From Deltaproteobacteria bacterium (GTDB lineage: Bacteria > Myxococcota_A > UBA9160 > UBA6930), in assembly GCA_016875395.1 (NCBI GenBank), contig VGRF01000001.1, forward strand, positions 1 through 64,000: a DNA stretch of 64,000 bases, written 5' to 3'. Positions 8,654 to 18,246 of the stretch are shown one piece after another (the first letter of the stretch is position 1; each line of letters opens with the position of its first letter). Below the pieces are notes generated by a model. The model had not been told where the DNA came from. It did not search any database and worked only from the letters and a program-made list of their open reading frames with translations. Position numbers and translations under genes: made by a program.

Positions 8654-9460
8654 CTAGAGCACCACGCCCAGCTGCCGCGAGTGAGCGAGCAGGCGCCCGT
8701 CGCGACTCCAGAGCTCGCCGTCTTCTTCGAGGAACCCGCCGCTGACCTCGCGCGTGCGGAACATCGCGAGCACGAAGTCGGCGGGCAGCGGCAGCGCGGC
8801 GCGGATGTGCACCGTGAGGTCCACGGTGGGCACGCCGCCGAGCGCCATTGGCAGCTCGGTCGATGCGAACACCGCCGGCGGCCACGCGTCCGCCAGCGCG
8901 GCGAGCAGCGTTCCGTCGATCGGGCGCTGGCCCTCGGCGAGGCGAATCCAGCCACCTGTTAGGGCCTCGCGCCCGCGCGCGCCTTCGAAGTAGCGCGGGC
9001 CGATCGCCCAGCGCTGCTCGTAGCGCTCGTGAATCGTGACCTTGGGATCGCGCCGCGGCTCGAGCGCCTCGGGCGGTGCCACCTCGGGCATCGCCGCGTG
9101 ACGCATCTCAGGCGTCGTGCGCGGCTTCGAGAACGCCGCGAGCGCGAGCGCCTGCAGCGAGTCGCCCTGCAGGAGCCGCGCGCTCAGCGTGGTGAGCGAG
9201 CCGCCCACGCGCTCGACGCGCGTCTCGACTCGCGCGGCGCCCTCCCGGGGCGGGCGGACATAATGGATCGTGACGGAGCGCAGCTGGCGCGCGGGATCGG
9301 CGACGGCCTGCTCCATCGCGCGCACGAGCAGCGCCGCGACGTAGCCGCCGTTCGGCCCGCGCGCGACCCACCAGCCGCGGTCGACGCGCGCGTCGTAGAC
9401 GCCGGGCGCCACGAGCGTGCAAGCGGTGTCGCGATCGAAGCGTGAGGGCTCGTGGCTCAT
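8654..9460 (-). CDS. Acyl-CoA thioesterase family protein (double hotdog)
   Basis: 268 residues. The N-terminal motif GWWVARGPNGGYVAALLVRAM and later SVTIHYVRPP are typical of TesB-like/DUF4442-type double-hotdog thioesterases, and the C-terminal half has a second hotdog with VDLTVHIRAALP and LWSRDGRLLAHSRQL. It likely hydrolyses acyl-CoA in the cytoplasm; chain length is unknown. The gene is on the same strand as the TPR-kinase but separated by 84 bp, and is divergent from the DMT transporter. A TGTTAGGG word lies in it on the opposite strand at 8958-8965. Confidence 0.85.
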   Translation of the reverse strand: MSHEPSRFDRDTACTLVAPGVYDARVDRGWWVARGPNGGYVAALLVRAMEQAVADPARQLRSVTIHYVRPPREGAARVETRVERVGGSLTTLSARLLQGDSLQALALAAFSKPRTTPEMRHAAMPEVAPPEALEPRRDPKVTIHERYEQRWAIGPRYFEGARGREALTGGWIRLAEGQRPIDGTLLAALADAWPPAVFASTELPMALGGVPTVDLTVHIRAALPLPADFVLAMFRTREVSGGFLEEDGELWSRDGRLLAHSRQLGVVL

Positions 9461-9546
9461 GGGGCCGCGCAGAGTAGGCGCACGCGGCGTGATTTCGAGT
9501 CGCGCGCGCCGGCGCGCACTTATGCTGCGCGCGTTCGGGAGGGCAC

Positions 9547-10443
9547 GTGACGGCGAGAACGCGCGCGGAGCTGGCGCTGCTCGGCGTCACGCTGAGCTGG
9601 GGCGGCTCGTTCCTGGTCGTGAAGGACACGCTCGCGACGCTCGGGCCGTTCACGCTGATCGCGCTGCGCTTCGCGCTCGCAGCCGCCGCACTCGCGCTCG
9701 TGTTCGGGCGCGCCGCGTTCGCGCTCGGGGCGGACGTGCGCGGGCGCTCGAACCTGCGCACGGCAGCCGCAATCGGTGGCTTGCTCTTCGCGGGCTTCGC
9801 ACTCCAGACCGCGGGCCTCACGACGACGACGCCCGCGCGCTCGGGCTTCATCACCGCGACCTACGTCGGCATGGTTCCGCTGCTCAGCCGCGTGCTGTTC
9901 GGGCGGCGCCTCGGTGCGCGAACGCTCGCGTCGATCGCCGGTGCGCTCGCGGGGTTGTTTCTGCTCACGGATCCGCGCGGGGCCGGCGTGAACGCCGGCG
10001 ACTGGCTCACGCTGCTGTCGGCCCTCGCCTTCGCCGCGCACCTGATCGCGATCGAGCGCTATGGCCTCGGCATCTCGGCGCGTGCGCTCTCGCTCGCACA
10101 AATGGCGACGGTCGCGCTCGCCGCTGCGCCGCTCGCCTTCGCGCTCGAAGGCGCCTCGCCCCAGCTGAGCGCGCGCTCGCTCGGAGCGATCGCGTACCTC
10201 GGGCTCGCGTGCAGCGCGCTCGGCTTCCTCGCACAGACGTGGGCGCAGCGGCACACCACGGCGACCCGCGCAGGGCTGATCTTCTCGCTCGAGTCGCTGT
10301 TCGCCGCGCTGCTCTCGGTCGCCGTCGGCGCCGAGTCCATAACAATCTGGCAATGGGCGGGCGGGCTCTTGTTGGTCGCGGGGGTGATCGTGGGAGAGAG
10401 CGAACCGCCCTCCCTGGAGCAGAATCGCGGCCTCGGCGTCTGA
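9547..10443 (+). CDS. DMT-superfamily (EamA) transporter
   Basis: 298 residues from GTG 9547, with about ten hydrophobic helices in two EamA repeats. The first repeat begins AELALLGVTLSWGGSFLVVKDTLATLGPF and contains the loop LQTAGLTTTTPARSGFIT typical of RhaT/YdcZ-like inner-membrane exporters; the second ends VGAESITIWQWAGGLLLVAGVIV. Substrates in this superfamily range from amino acids to nucleotide sugars and cannot be told here. It stands between a divergent thioesterase and a convergent RNA methyltransferase, so it is probably a single-gene unit. Confidence 0.9.
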   Translation: MTARTRAELALLGVTLSWGGSFLVVKDTLATLGPFTLIALRFALAAAALALVFGRAAFALGADVRGRSNLRTAAAIGGLLFAGFALQTAGLTTTTPARSGFITATYVGMVPLLSRVLFGRRLGARTLASIAGALAGLFLLTDPRGAGVNAGDWLTLLSALAFAAHLIAIERYGLGISARALSLAQMATVALAAAPLAFALEGASPQLSARSLGAIAYLGLACSALGFLAQTWAQRHTTATRAGLIFSLESLFAALLSVAVGAESITIWQWAGGLLLVAGVIVGESEPPSLEQNRGLGV

Positions 10444-10481
10444 CGCTCGCGTCGTGTGCGTTCCCGTGCGCTGATGTCCGC

Positions 10482-11231
10482 TCACGGTCGATCGCTTGCG
10501 CCGAGCTGGCGCAGACGTTCGCCGGCCACCATCGCCATTGCGGCTTGCAGGTTGTAGGAGGGGATGAAGCCGCGCATCGGGATGCGCAGCGCGCCATCGC
10601 AAGCGGCGACCACCTCGCTCGGAATGCCATCGCGCTCACCGCCGACGACCAAGAGCAAGCGCCCGGTCAGGTCTTCCTCCCACGGTGCGTGCGTGCCGAC
10701 GTCTTCGATCGCGAGCACGCGGCGGCCCGCAGCCTTCGCGAGCGCGACGACCTCGAGCGCGGGCAGCCAGTGCACGGGGAAGAAGCGATCCGCGCGCATC
10801 GAGGCGCGCAGCGCCTCGCGCTTGCCTTCGTGCGCGAAGCCCGAGTCGACGAATGCGCACGCGGCGCCCGAGACTTCGGCGAGGCGAATCGCGAAGCCGG
10901 TGTTGCCGGGGTATGCGACGCCGACGAGCAGCCACGCCACACCGCCGCCCGCGAGCGCCTCGGCGGGCCGCGCGTTCGGGTCGGGCCCGATCACGGCCAT
11001 CACCTCGGGTGCGGGCGAGCACTTGCCGAGGCGCCAGAGCGACTGCGCGCTCGTCTCGCGCAGCGCGATGCCCGCGGCGCGCACGCGCTCGAGCACCGCG
11101 CGCGTTTCGGGCAGCTGCGGCGTGGCGGCGTGCAGAACGAGGCGCACGGGCTCGCCCGCATCGAGCGCAGCGGCGAGCTCCGCCGCGCCCGCGACCTGCC
11201 TGCGAGCGGGCTCGCTCACGCGCGGCGCCAC
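10482..11231 (-). CDS. SpoU/TrmH-family RNA 2'-O-methyltransferase
   Basis: 249 residues from GTG 11231. The SPOUT trefoil-knot motifs are all visible: YPGNTGFAIRLAE (motif 1), LLVVGGERDGIP (motif 2) and IPMRGFIPSYNLQAAMAMV (motif 3). The family methylates ribose 2'-OH in tRNA or rRNA with S-adenosylmethionine. The N-terminal 90 residues act as a substrate-binding extension in relatives. Its start overlaps the 3' end of the Trm9-like gene by 16 bp, so the two are probably co-transcribed and may both act on tRNA. The exact target nucleotide cannot be inferred. Confidence 0.88.
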   Translation of the reverse strand: MAPRVSEPARRQVAGAAELAAALDAGEPVRLVLHAATPQLPETRAVLERVRAAGIALRETSAQSLWRLGKCSPAPEVMAVIGPDPNARPAEALAGGGVAWLLVGVAYPGNTGFAIRLAEVSGAACAFVDSGFAHEGKREALRASMRADRFFPVHWLPALEVVALAKAAGRRVLAIEDVGTHAPWEEDLTGRLLLVVGGERDGIPSEVVAACDGALRIPMRGFIPSYNLQAAMAMVAGERLRQLGASDRP

Positions 11232-11929
11232 GACAAGTACGCGTTCGAGATGCCGCCGGCGCCGTCGGAATCGAAGCGCTCGGCGAGCGGCAGGCCCGCT
11301 GCGTGCTCCAGCCGCGCGAGCTCGGCGTCGTCAGCGAAGTGCGAGAAGCGGAACACGGAGTCGTCCGTGTCGAAGCGCAACAGGCGATCGCCCGGCTCGA
11401 GCTCGCGCTCGTCGATCCCCGCGCGCGACCACGGGACGCGCCGTGCGGCGCTCTCGTCGCCGGTCGTGCGCCAGAACGCGACGCTGAGCGTGCCGCCCGG
11501 CGCGAGCCGCTCCGCGAGCGCGCGCACGAGCGCCGCGCGCGCCGCCTCGCCGGGCACGTGGTGGATCACGCCGAACATGCCGATCAGGTCGAACGGGCCG
11601 CGCGGAATGTCGTGAGGCGCCTCGATCACGTCCATGCGCGCGAACTGCGCGCCCTCGATCAGGTCGTTGCGAGTGCGCGCGAGCGCGATCAGCTCCGCGC
11701 TCGCGTCGACGCCCTGATAACTCGCTCGCGCGCCGCGCTCGCGCAGCAGCTGCGCGAAGCGCCCGTGCCCACAGCCCACGTCGAGGATCGCGCGCGGCGC
11801 CGGCACCGCGTCGAGCACGCGCCGCATCCCCGGCCACGGGCGGTCGCGCTTCGACGCGAAGAGTCGGGCGTGGCGCCGGTAGAATTCCTCGTTGATGCGG
11901 GCCAGAGCCCGCGCGGTCTCGGGAGTCAT
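11216..11929 (-). CDS. Trm9/ALKBH8-like SAM-dependent methyltransferase (candidate tRNA U34 methylase)
   Basis: 237 residues from ATG 11929. Class I methyltransferase with SAM loop ILDVGCGHGRF (50-58). Several features are those I know from eukaryotic Trm9, which esterifies the carboxymethyl group left by Elp3: an N-terminal YRRHARLFASKRDRPWP (17-33) matching Trm9's Y-x-x-x-A-x-x-F-x-x-x-R-x-x-PWP; FDLIGMFGVIHH (113-124) with the VxHH signature; a W followed later by VPW (165-167); and near the end FRFSHFADDAEL like Trm9's y-R-f-y-H-l-F-x-x-x-E-L. It lies head to head with elp3, the two ATGs overlapping in CATG (11927-11930), and overlaps the SpoU gene downstream. Plain small-molecule methylation remains possible. 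No Trm112-like partner is visible in the window. Confidence 0.72.
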   Translation of the reverse strand: MTPETARALARINEEFYRRHARLFASKRDRPWPGMRRVLDAVPAPRAILDVGCGHGRFAQLLRERGARASYQGVDASAELIALARTRNDLIEGAQFARMDVIEAPHDIPRGPFDLIGMFGVIHHVPGEAARAALVRALAERLAPGGTLSVAFWRTTGDESAARRVPWSRAGIDERELEPGDRLLRFDTDDSVFRFSHFADDAELARLEHAAGLPLAERFDSDGAGGISNAYLSWRRA

Positions 11930-13667
11930 GAGCGCGCGCAGCATACAAGCCACATCGGACGAGAAGCTGCGCGCGATCATCGCGGAGGCGATCGCCGCCG
12001 AGTCGCTCGGCGCGCGCGCGCTCGATCGCATCCTGCGCCGCCACCCCAAGGACGGGCGCGGCTTCTACACGAAGCGCGAGGTGCTCGCGGCGTTTCGCGC
12101 GAGCGCGAGCGAGTGGCCGCTCGCGGAGAGCGCGTTCGCGGAGAAGCTGCGCACGACGCCGACGCGGACGCTCTCCGGCGTCGCGCCGGTCGCGGTGCTG
12201 ACGAAGCCGTTTCCGTGCCCCGGCCGCTGCGTGTTCTGCCCGAGCGACGTGCGCATGCCCAAGAGCTACCTCGCGAACGAGCCCGGCTGTCAGCGCGCGC
12301 AGGCGAATCGCTTCGATCCCTATCTGCAAGCCTGGAATCGCCTCGCCGCGTTTCGCGCGATGGGCCACTCCACGGCCAAGGTCGAGCTGATCGTGCTCGG
12401 CGGAACGTGGTCGTTCTATCCCGAGAGTTATCAGGTGTGGTTCGCGACGCGCCTGTTCGACGCGCTGAACGATTTCGGCGCAGGCGTCGACCGCCGCGAC
12501 GAGATCGCAGCGTTCGCGCCGGACTTCGCGAGCTTGGCGCTCGGCTCGCGCGGCTACGACGCGACGGTTGCCGCGCATCTGCGCGCAGGCGACGGCGAGC
12601 TCGTGCCCGCGAGCGAGCGCGGCGAATGGTCCGCGCTCGCGGCCGCGCAGCGTGCGAACGAGCGCGCCGGCGCGCGCTGCGTCGGCCTCGCGCTCGAGAC
12701 GCGGCCCGACCACGTCACGCGCGACGAAGTGCTGCGCCTACGCCGCCTCGGTGCGACGAAGGTGCAGCTCGGCATCCAGTCGCTCGACGACGCCGTGCTC
12801 GCGGCGAACCAGCGCGGCCACGACATCGCCGCGACGCGCGAGGCGATCGCGCTGCTGCGCGGCGCCGGCTTCAAGGTCCACGCGCACTGGATGGCGAATC
12901 TGTTGGGTGCAACTCCGGCGAGCGACCGCGCCGACTTCGCGCGCCTCTTCGACGACCCCGCGATCCGCCCCGACGAGCTGAAGCTCTACCCGTGCAGCCT
13001 CGTCGAGACCGCCGAGCTCGTTCACCACCACGCCCGCGGCGAGTGGCGCGCATACACGCGCGAAGAGCTGCTGCCGCTCGTCGCCGACTGCCTCGCCGCG
13101 ATTCCGCGCTGGTGCCGCGCGACACGCGTCATTCGCGACATTCCCTCGCAAGACATCGTGACCGGGAGCAAGGAGACGAACCTGCGCGAAGCCGCCGAGG
13201 CGCTGCTGCGCGAGCGCGGCACGGCGCTGCAAGAGATCCGCGCGCGCGAAGTCCGCAACACCGCCCGCGACGACGCGCCGCTCACGCTGCGCGAGACCCG
13301 CTACGCGACGAGCATCGGCGACGAGATCTTCCTCGAGCTCACAACGACCGACGACCGCATCGCCGCCTTCGCGCGCGTGTCACACCCAAGGGCTGGTTCG
13401 ACGCAACACGCGCCGATCGCCGAGCTGCACGGAGCCGCGCTGCTCCGCGAGGTTCACGTCTACGGCGCCGCCGCCGGCTTCAACGAGCGAGCCGCGAACA
13501 AAGCGCAGCACGCCGGCCTCGGCGCAAAACTCGTGAAGCGCGCGGCGGCAATCGCTCGCGACACGGGCTTCGCGCGCCTCTCGGTCATCTCCGCCGTGGG
13601 CACGCGCGACTGGTACCGCCGCCAACACTTCACAGACGGCGACCTCTACCAACACCTCGCGCTCTGA
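11928..13667 (+). CDS. elp3: Elp3 family radical SAM/GNAT tRNA uridine-34 carboxymethyl synthase
   Basis: 579 residues from ATG 11928; an upstream ATG at 11892 is less likely because it would lie inside the divergent methyltransferase. Radical SAM domain with the iron-sulfur cysteines C97, C101, C104 (CPGRCVFC), then the Elp3-specific NEPGCQRAQANRFDPYLQAWNRL and KVELIVLGGTW, and a C-terminal GNAT acetyl-CoA domain containing HAGLGAKLVKRA and SVISAVGTRDWYRR. Elp3 adds a carboxymethyl group to wobble U34 of tRNA using acetyl-CoA. In bacteria Elp3 is sporadic. A strong hairpin follows the stop at 13709-13745. The divergent Trm9-like gene suggests the product is further methylated to mcm5U. Confidence 0.93.
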   Translation: MSARSIQATSDEKLRAIIAEAIAAESLGARALDRILRRHPKDGRGFYTKREVLAAFRASASEWPLAESAFAEKLRTTPTRTLSGVAPVAVLTKPFPCPGRCVFCPSDVRMPKSYLANEPGCQRAQANRFDPYLQAWNRLAAFRAMGHSTAKVELIVLGGTWSFYPESYQVWFATRLFDALNDFGAGVDRRDEIAAFAPDFASLALGSRGYDATVAAHLRAGDGELVPASERGEWSALAAAQRANERAGARCVGLALETRPDHVTRDEVLRLRRLGATKVQLGIQSLDDAVLAANQRGHDIAATREAIALLRGAGFKVHAHWMANLLGATPASDRADFARLFDDPAIRPDELKLYPCSLVETAELVHHHARGEWRAYTREELLPLVADCLAAIPRWCRATRVIRDIPSQDIVTGSKETNLREAAEALLRERGTALQEIRAREVRNTARDDAPLTLRETRYATSIGDEIFLELTTTDDRIAAFARVSHPRAGSTQHAPIAELHGAALLREVHVYGAAAGFNERAANKAQHAGLGAKLVKRAAAIARDTGFARLSVISAVGTRDWYRRQHFTDGDLYQHLAL

Positions 13668-13708
13668 GAGCGGCGAGTCTTCGACGCCGCTCCGTCTCGA
13701 CTCAGAAA

Positions 13709-13745
13709 GTCGGGAAAGCGCGCCTCGACGGCGCGCCTTCCCGAC
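13709..13745. terminator. Hairpin terminator between elp3 and clpB
   Basis: Near-perfect stem: GTCGGGAA-a-GCGCGCC, loop TCGAC, GGCGCGC-c-TTCCCGAC. It lies 42 bp after elp3. There is no U-run on the plus strand, but convergent genes on both sides and the stability of the stem make an intrinsic or bidirectional transcription barrier likely. Confidence 0.6.
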
Positions 13746-13807
13746 CCCACCTCCACAAGACGCACTTCGAGCCCTACGGCCTCGATCTGCGCCCGCCGGA
13801 GGCGGAG

Positions 13808-13859
13808 AGCGGCCCCAGGCCGAGGAGGAACAGATGGCCGCCGCAGGCCTGGGGCCGCT
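13808..13859. repeat. 14-bp perfect inverted repeat near the clpB 3' end
   Basis: AGCGGCCCCAGGCC (13808-13821) and GGCCTGGGGCCGCT (13846-13859) are exact inverted repeats separated by 24 bases. It could form a second hairpin in the clpB transcript tail or act as a protein site; no U-run is seen. Confidence 0.5.
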
Positions 13860-13920
13860 GGAGCCGCCGGCGGCCTCGGCGCCACGGCGCGTACGCAACC
13901 AACTCGCTCGTAACAACTCG

Positions 13921-16506
13921 CTAGCTCGGTCGCCGAAACTCCAGCGCCTCCCCGGAGAGCCGCGCATCCGCCACGATCTTCGCGCCCTCCGCGAACTCGC
14001 CCTCGAGGATCTTCATCGCGAGCGGGTCCTGCACCAGCCGCTGGATCACGCGCTTCAGCGGCCGCGCGCCGTAGTGCGGGTCGTATCCCTTCTCGGCGAG
14101 CAGCTGCTTCGCCTCCTCCGTCAGCTCCAGCTCGATGCGCCGGTCCGCGAGCATCTTGCGCACGCGCGCGAGCTGAATCTCGACGATGCGGTCGAGATGC
14201 TTGCGCTCGAGCTGGTGATAGATCACGACGTCGTCGACGCGGTTCAGGAACTCCGGCTTGAAGTGCGCGCGCAGCGCCTCCATCACGCGCGTCTCGATCT
14301 CCTCGTGCCTGCTCGCCTCCACGATGAACTGGCTGCCGATGTTCGAGGTCATGATCAGGACGACGTTCTTGAAGTCGACCGTGCGCCCTTGGCCATCCGT
14401 CAGGCGGCCGTCGTCGAGGATCTGCAGCAGCACGTTGAACACGTCGGGGTGCGCCTTCTCGATCTCGTCGAAGAGCACGACGCTGTACGGGCGCCGGCGC
14501 ACGGCTTCCGTCAGGTAGCCGCCCTCGTCGTAGCCGACGTAGCCGGGAGGCGCGCCGATCAAGCGGGACACGGAGTGCTTCTCCATGAACTCGCTCATGT
14601 CGATGCGCACCATCGCCTGCTCGTCGTCGAACAGGAACTCGGCGAGCGCGCGCGCCGTCTCGGTCTTTCCCACGCCCGTGGGCCCGAGGAAGATGAACGA
14701 GCCGATCGGGCGGTTGGGATCCTGCAGCCCCGCCCGCGCCCGGCGCACGGCATTGGCCACCAGCGAAAGCGGCTCGTCCTGGCCGACCACGCGGCGGCGC
14801 AGGTTGTCCTCCATGCGCAGCAGCTTCTCGTGCTCACCTTCGACCATCTTCGCGACCGGCACGCCGGTCCACTTCGAGACGATCTCGGCGATCTCCTCGG
14901 GCGTCACTTCCTCGGACAGCACCGAGCCTTGCTTCTGCAGCTCGGCGAGCTTCGCCTGCTCGGCATCGAGCTGCTTCTCGAGCTCCCGTAACAACCCGTA
15001 CTGGATCTCCGCCGCGCGCTCGAGGTTGCTCGCGCGCCTCGCGCGCTCCAGCTCGGCGGTGAGCGCCTCGCGCTTCTCCTTGATCTCGCGCACGCGCGCG
15101 ATCGCGCTCTTCTCGTTGTCCCAGCGCGCCTTCAGCGCCGCGCTCTCGCCCTGCAGCTCGGCGATCTCGCCGCCGATCTTCGAGAGCCGTTCGCGGCTCG
15201 CGGCGTCGCTCTCCTTCTTCAGCGCCTCGCGCTCGATCTCGAGCTGCGTGCGCTTGCGCTCGATCTGATCAAGCTCCTCGGGCATCGAGTCGATCTGCAC
15301 GCGCACGCGGCTCGCGGCCTCGTCCACGAGATCGATCGCCTTGTCGGGCAGGAAGCGCTCGGTGATGTACCGATTCGAGAGCGTCGCCGCGGCGACCAGC
15401 GCGGCGTCCGCGATGCGCACGCCGTGGTGCGTCTCGTAGCGATCCTTGAGCCCGCGCAGAATCGAGATCGTGTCCTCGACGCTCGGCTCTTCGACGAGCA
15501 CGGGCTGGAAGCGGCGCTCGAGCGCGGCGTCCTTCTCGAGCTTCTTGCGGTACTCGTCGAGCGTCGTCGCGCCGACGCAGCGCAGCTCGCCGCGTGCGAG
15601 CGCGGGCTTCAGCATGTTCGCGGCGTCGGCGGCGCCTTCTGCCGCGCCCGCGCCGACGATCGTGTGCAGCTCGTCGATGAACAGCACGATCTCGCCCTGC
15701 GACTCCGCGACTTCGCGCAGCACGGCCTTCAGGCGATCCTCGAACTCGCCGCGGTACTTCGCGCCGGCGATCAGCGCGCCGATGTCGAGCGAGATGACGC
15801 GCTTGTTCATCAGCGACTCGGGCACGTCGCCCGCGACGATCCGGCGCGCCAGGCCCTCGACGATCGCGGTCTTGCCCACGCCGGGCTCGCCGATCAGCAC
15901 GGGGTTGTTCTTCGTGCGGCGCGAGAGCACCTGCACCACGCGGCGGATCTCCTCGTCGCGGCCCACCACCGGATCGAGCTTTCCGGTGCGCGCGGCCTCG
16001 GTGAGATCGCGCCCGAACTTCGCGAGCGCCTGATACTTCGACTCGGGATCTTGGTCGGTGATGCGCGCGTTGCCGCGCACGCTCTCGAGCGCTTGCTCGA
16101 TCGCCGCGCGCGTCGCGCCGGCTTCGCGCAGCGCCTTCGCGGTGTCGTCGCTCTTGTCGTCCGCGAGCGCCAATAACAAGTGCTCGGTCGAGACGTACTC
16201 GTCCTTGCGCTTGTCGGCCTCCTTGAAGGCGCCGTCGAGCGCGCGCTGGAGCGCGGGCGAGATGGTCGGCTGCGAGCCGCCCGTGACCTTCGGCAGCGCC
16301 GCGAGGCGCTTCTCCGCGTCGCTCTGCACGCGCTCCACCGCGACGCCGATCTTCTGCAGGATCGGCACCGTGCTGCCTTCGGGCTGCGCGACGAGTGCGC
16401 GCAGCAGATGCGCAGGCGTGATCTGCGAGTGACCGCGCGAGGTGGCGAGGCTCTGCGCCTCACTCAGGGCTTCTTGACTCTTGAGCGTGAGCTTTTCGAA
16501 ACGCAT
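13921..16506 (-). CDS. clpB: ATP-dependent disaggregase ClpB
   Basis: 861 residues, full length for ClpB. Order: Clp N-domain ([18 protein letters not shown] start), AAA+ domain 1 with Walker [16 protein letters not shown] and [13 protein letters not shown], the long coiled-coil middle domain that sets ClpB apart from ClpA/ClpC, AAA+ domain 2 with [19 protein letters not shown] and the arginine-finger region, and a C-terminal small domain. It rescues aggregated proteins with DnaK. It is first in transcription terms after the divergent-free gap at 16507-16605 and lies next to two HtrA protease genes on the same strand. I looked for a CIRCE element or a clear heat-shock promoter upstream and found none. 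Confidence 0.97.
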   Translation of the reverse strand: MRFEKLTLKSQEALSEAQSLATSRGHSQITPAHLLRALVAQPEGSTVPILQKIGVAVERVQSDAEKRLAALPKVTGGSQPTISPALQRALDGAFKEADKRKDEYVSTEHLLLALADDKSDDTAKALREAGATRAAIEQALESVRGNARITDQDPESKYQALAKFGRDLTEAARTGKLDPVVGRDEEIRRVVQVLSRRTKNNPVLIGEPGVGKTAIVEGLARRIVAGDVPESLMNKRVISLDIGALIAGAKYRGEFEDRLKAVLREVAESQGEIVLFIDELHTIVGAGAAEGAADAANMLKPALARGELRCVGATTLDEYRKKLEKDAALERRFQPVLVEEPSVEDTISILRGLKDRYETHHGVRIADAALVAAATLSNRYITERFLPDKAIDLVDEAASRVRVQIDSMPEELDQIERKRTQLEIEREALKKESDAASRERLSKIGGEIAELQGESAALKARWDNEKSAIARVREIKEKREALTAELERARRASNLERAAEIQYGLLRELEKQLDAEQAKLAELQKQGSVLSEEVTPEEIAEIVSKWTGVPVAKMVEGEHEKLLRMEDNLRRRVVGQDEPLSLVANAVRRARAGLQDPNRPIGSFIFLGPTGVGKTETARALAEFLFDDEQAMVRIDMSEFMEKHSVSRLIGAPPGYVGYDEGGYLTEAVRRRPYSVVLFDEIEKAHPDVFNVLLQILDDGRLTDGQGRTVDFKNVVLIMTSNIGSQFIVEASRHEEIETRVMEALRAHFKPEFLNRVDDVVIYHQLERKHLDRIVEIQLARVRKMLADRRIELELTEEAKQLLAEKGYDPHYGARPLKRVIQRLVQDPLAMKILEGEFAEGAKIVADARLSGEALEFRRPS

Positions 16507-16605
16507 GCCCGAGGCCTAATGACGACCTCGGCGCTGACAAGCTCGATTTGCGCTGACGGGCGGATTTGGCCGGCTGGCAGGGCGCGTGAGCTCCGCTGAC
16601 GCTCG

Positions 16606-18141
16606 TCAGCGCGTGTCGCGCTTCAGCGTGATGAAGACTTCCTGCCGGCCGCGGCGCACCAGCAGCAGCGCGCCCTTCGGGTTCTTCAGCACGGACGTGC
16701 GGAACGCGGCGCTCGTCGCAACCGGCTCCTGGTTCACTTCGAGGATGAGATCGCGCGCGCGCAGCGTCGCCTTCTCGGCGGGGCTGCCCGGACGCACGCG
16801 AGTCACGACGACGCCCTTCGTGCCCGCTTCGAACCCGAGCTCCTGCGCGAGCTGTGGCGTCACGGTCTGCACCGAGAGCCCGTACTCGCCGCTCGGCTCG
16901 GCTTCGTCTCCGCCAGGCCCGAGCTCAGCTTCGTCGTCGAGCGCCAGCGCGCTCACCACGATGTCCGCGCTCATGCGCTTGCCCTTGCGCACGAACGTCA
17001 CCTTCGAGCGCTGGCCCGGCGGCGTCGCGGCGACGAGCTGCGGCAGCTCGTCCATGTCTCTGATCTTCTTGCCGTTGAACTCGACGATCACGTCGCCGTG
17101 GCGGATACCCGCGCGCTCTGCCGGGCTGCCTTCCTCGACGTCGTTCACGAGCGCTCCGCTCGCGTCCGGCAGGCCCAACAGCTCGGCCGCATCCGCGTCG
17201 ACGGGCTGGATCGTCACGCCCAGCTTGCCGCGCGAGACGCGGCCCTTGTTGCGCAGCTGCGGCAGCACCTGCTTGGCCATGTTCACCGGGATCGCGAAGC
17301 CGATGCCGATGTTGCGGTCGCTGGCGATCATCGTGTTGATGCCGACCACCTCGCCCGCGAGGTTCAAGAGCGGCCCGCCGGAGTTGCCGGGATTGATCGC
17401 GGCGTCGGTCTGGATGAAGTCCGAGTAGCGCGGGCCTTCCTGCGCGCGCGTGCGGCGGTGCTTCGCGCTCACGATGCCGGCCGTGACGGTGTTCTCGAGG
17501 CCGAGCGGATTGCCGATCGCGACGACCCAGTCGCCGATGCGCGTCTTGTCCGAGTCGCCGAGGGGCAGCGAGGTGAGCGACTTCTTCGCCTCGACCTTGA
17601 GCAGCGCCACATCCGTCGCCGGGTCACGGCCGATCACTTTCGCCGGGAGGGTCGTGCCGTCGAGGAACACCACGTCGATCTTGTCGAAGTTGTCGACGAC
17701 GTGGTTGTTGGTGACGACGAAGCCGTCGGCGGAGATCACGAAGCCGCTGCCTTCTCCCGCGCGCGGCACGCCGCCGCCGAAGGGGAAGCCGAACATCTCC
17801 TCGATCGGGTTGCGCGGCCCGCGTCGCTCGTCGGCGGTGATCGTGCGCTCGGCCTGAATGCTCACGACGGCGGGCGCCACGCGCTCCGTCAGGTCGGCGA
17901 ACGTGATCGGCGCGCCGCGAGGCGCAGCGGTGGGCGCCGGGGGAGGGCTGCCGCCCTCGCGCCAGAACGGCGCCGACGCCTGTTTGGGCTTGGCAGCGGC
18001 CTCGTTCTCGAGCAGGCCCGCGGCCTGGGCCACGTTCCCGCGCAGGTCGATCCGCACGTCGACGATGCCGGTCGCAACCAGCACGAACGCCGCCACCGGC
18101 AGCGAGATCACCATCGGAAGCAGCCAACGCTTCGCCTGCAT
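16606..18141 (-). CDS. degP: DegP/HtrA-type periplasmic serine protease with two PDZ domains
   Basis: 511 residues. N-terminal hydrophobic helix (about 6-26) and an Ala/Pro-rich linker, then trypsin-like domain with catalytic His in VVTNNHVVDN, Asp in DPATDVALLK and Ser in INPGNSGGPLLN, then two PDZ domains (KLGVTIQPVDADAAELLGL and the C-terminal GSPAEKATLRARDLILEVN). This is the classic Do-family layout for periplasmic protein quality control. It lies between clpB and a second HtrA gene, all leftward, with gaps of about 100 bp each, so the three may be expressed independently or as a stress block. Confidence 0.94.
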   Translation of the reverse strand: MQAKRWLLPMVISLPVAAFVLVATGIVDVRIDLRGNVAQAAGLLENEAAAKPKQASAPFWREGGSPPPAPTAAPRGAPITFADLTERVAPAVVSIQAERTITADERRGPRNPIEEMFGFPFGGGVPRAGEGSGFVISADGFVVTNNHVVDNFDKIDVVFLDGTTLPAKVIGRDPATDVALLKVEAKKSLTSLPLGDSDKTRIGDWVVAIGNPLGLENTVTAGIVSAKHRRTRAQEGPRYSDFIQTDAAINPGNSGGPLLNLAGEVVGINTMIASDRNIGIGFAIPVNMAKQVLPQLRNKGRVSRGKLGVTIQPVDADAAELLGLPDASGALVNDVEEGSPAERAGIRHGDVIVEFNGKKIRDMDELPQLVAATPPGQRSKVTFVRKGKRMSADIVVSALALDDEAELGPGGDEAEPSGEYGLSVQTVTPQLAQELGFEAGTKGVVVTRVRPGSPAEKATLRARDLILEVNQEPVATSAAFRTSVLKNPKGALLLVRRGRQEVFITLKRDTR

Positions 18142-18246
18142 GCCCTTGCCCTCTCTTCACCCCGCGCGCCGGGTGTTCCCTAGACGCTGCGCGCCCGCCT
18201 CGGGTTCCGCGTCAGACGCGCTGCGAGCGCGACATCTTCGGCGCAA

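Noticed and set aside
11892-11927. Upstream ATG for elp3
   Set aside because: It would extend into the divergent methyltransferase gene and adds residues without family similarity.
16507-16605. CIRCE or sigma-32 promoter before clpB
   Set aside because: No CIRCE repeat and no convincing heat-shock promoter elements were found.
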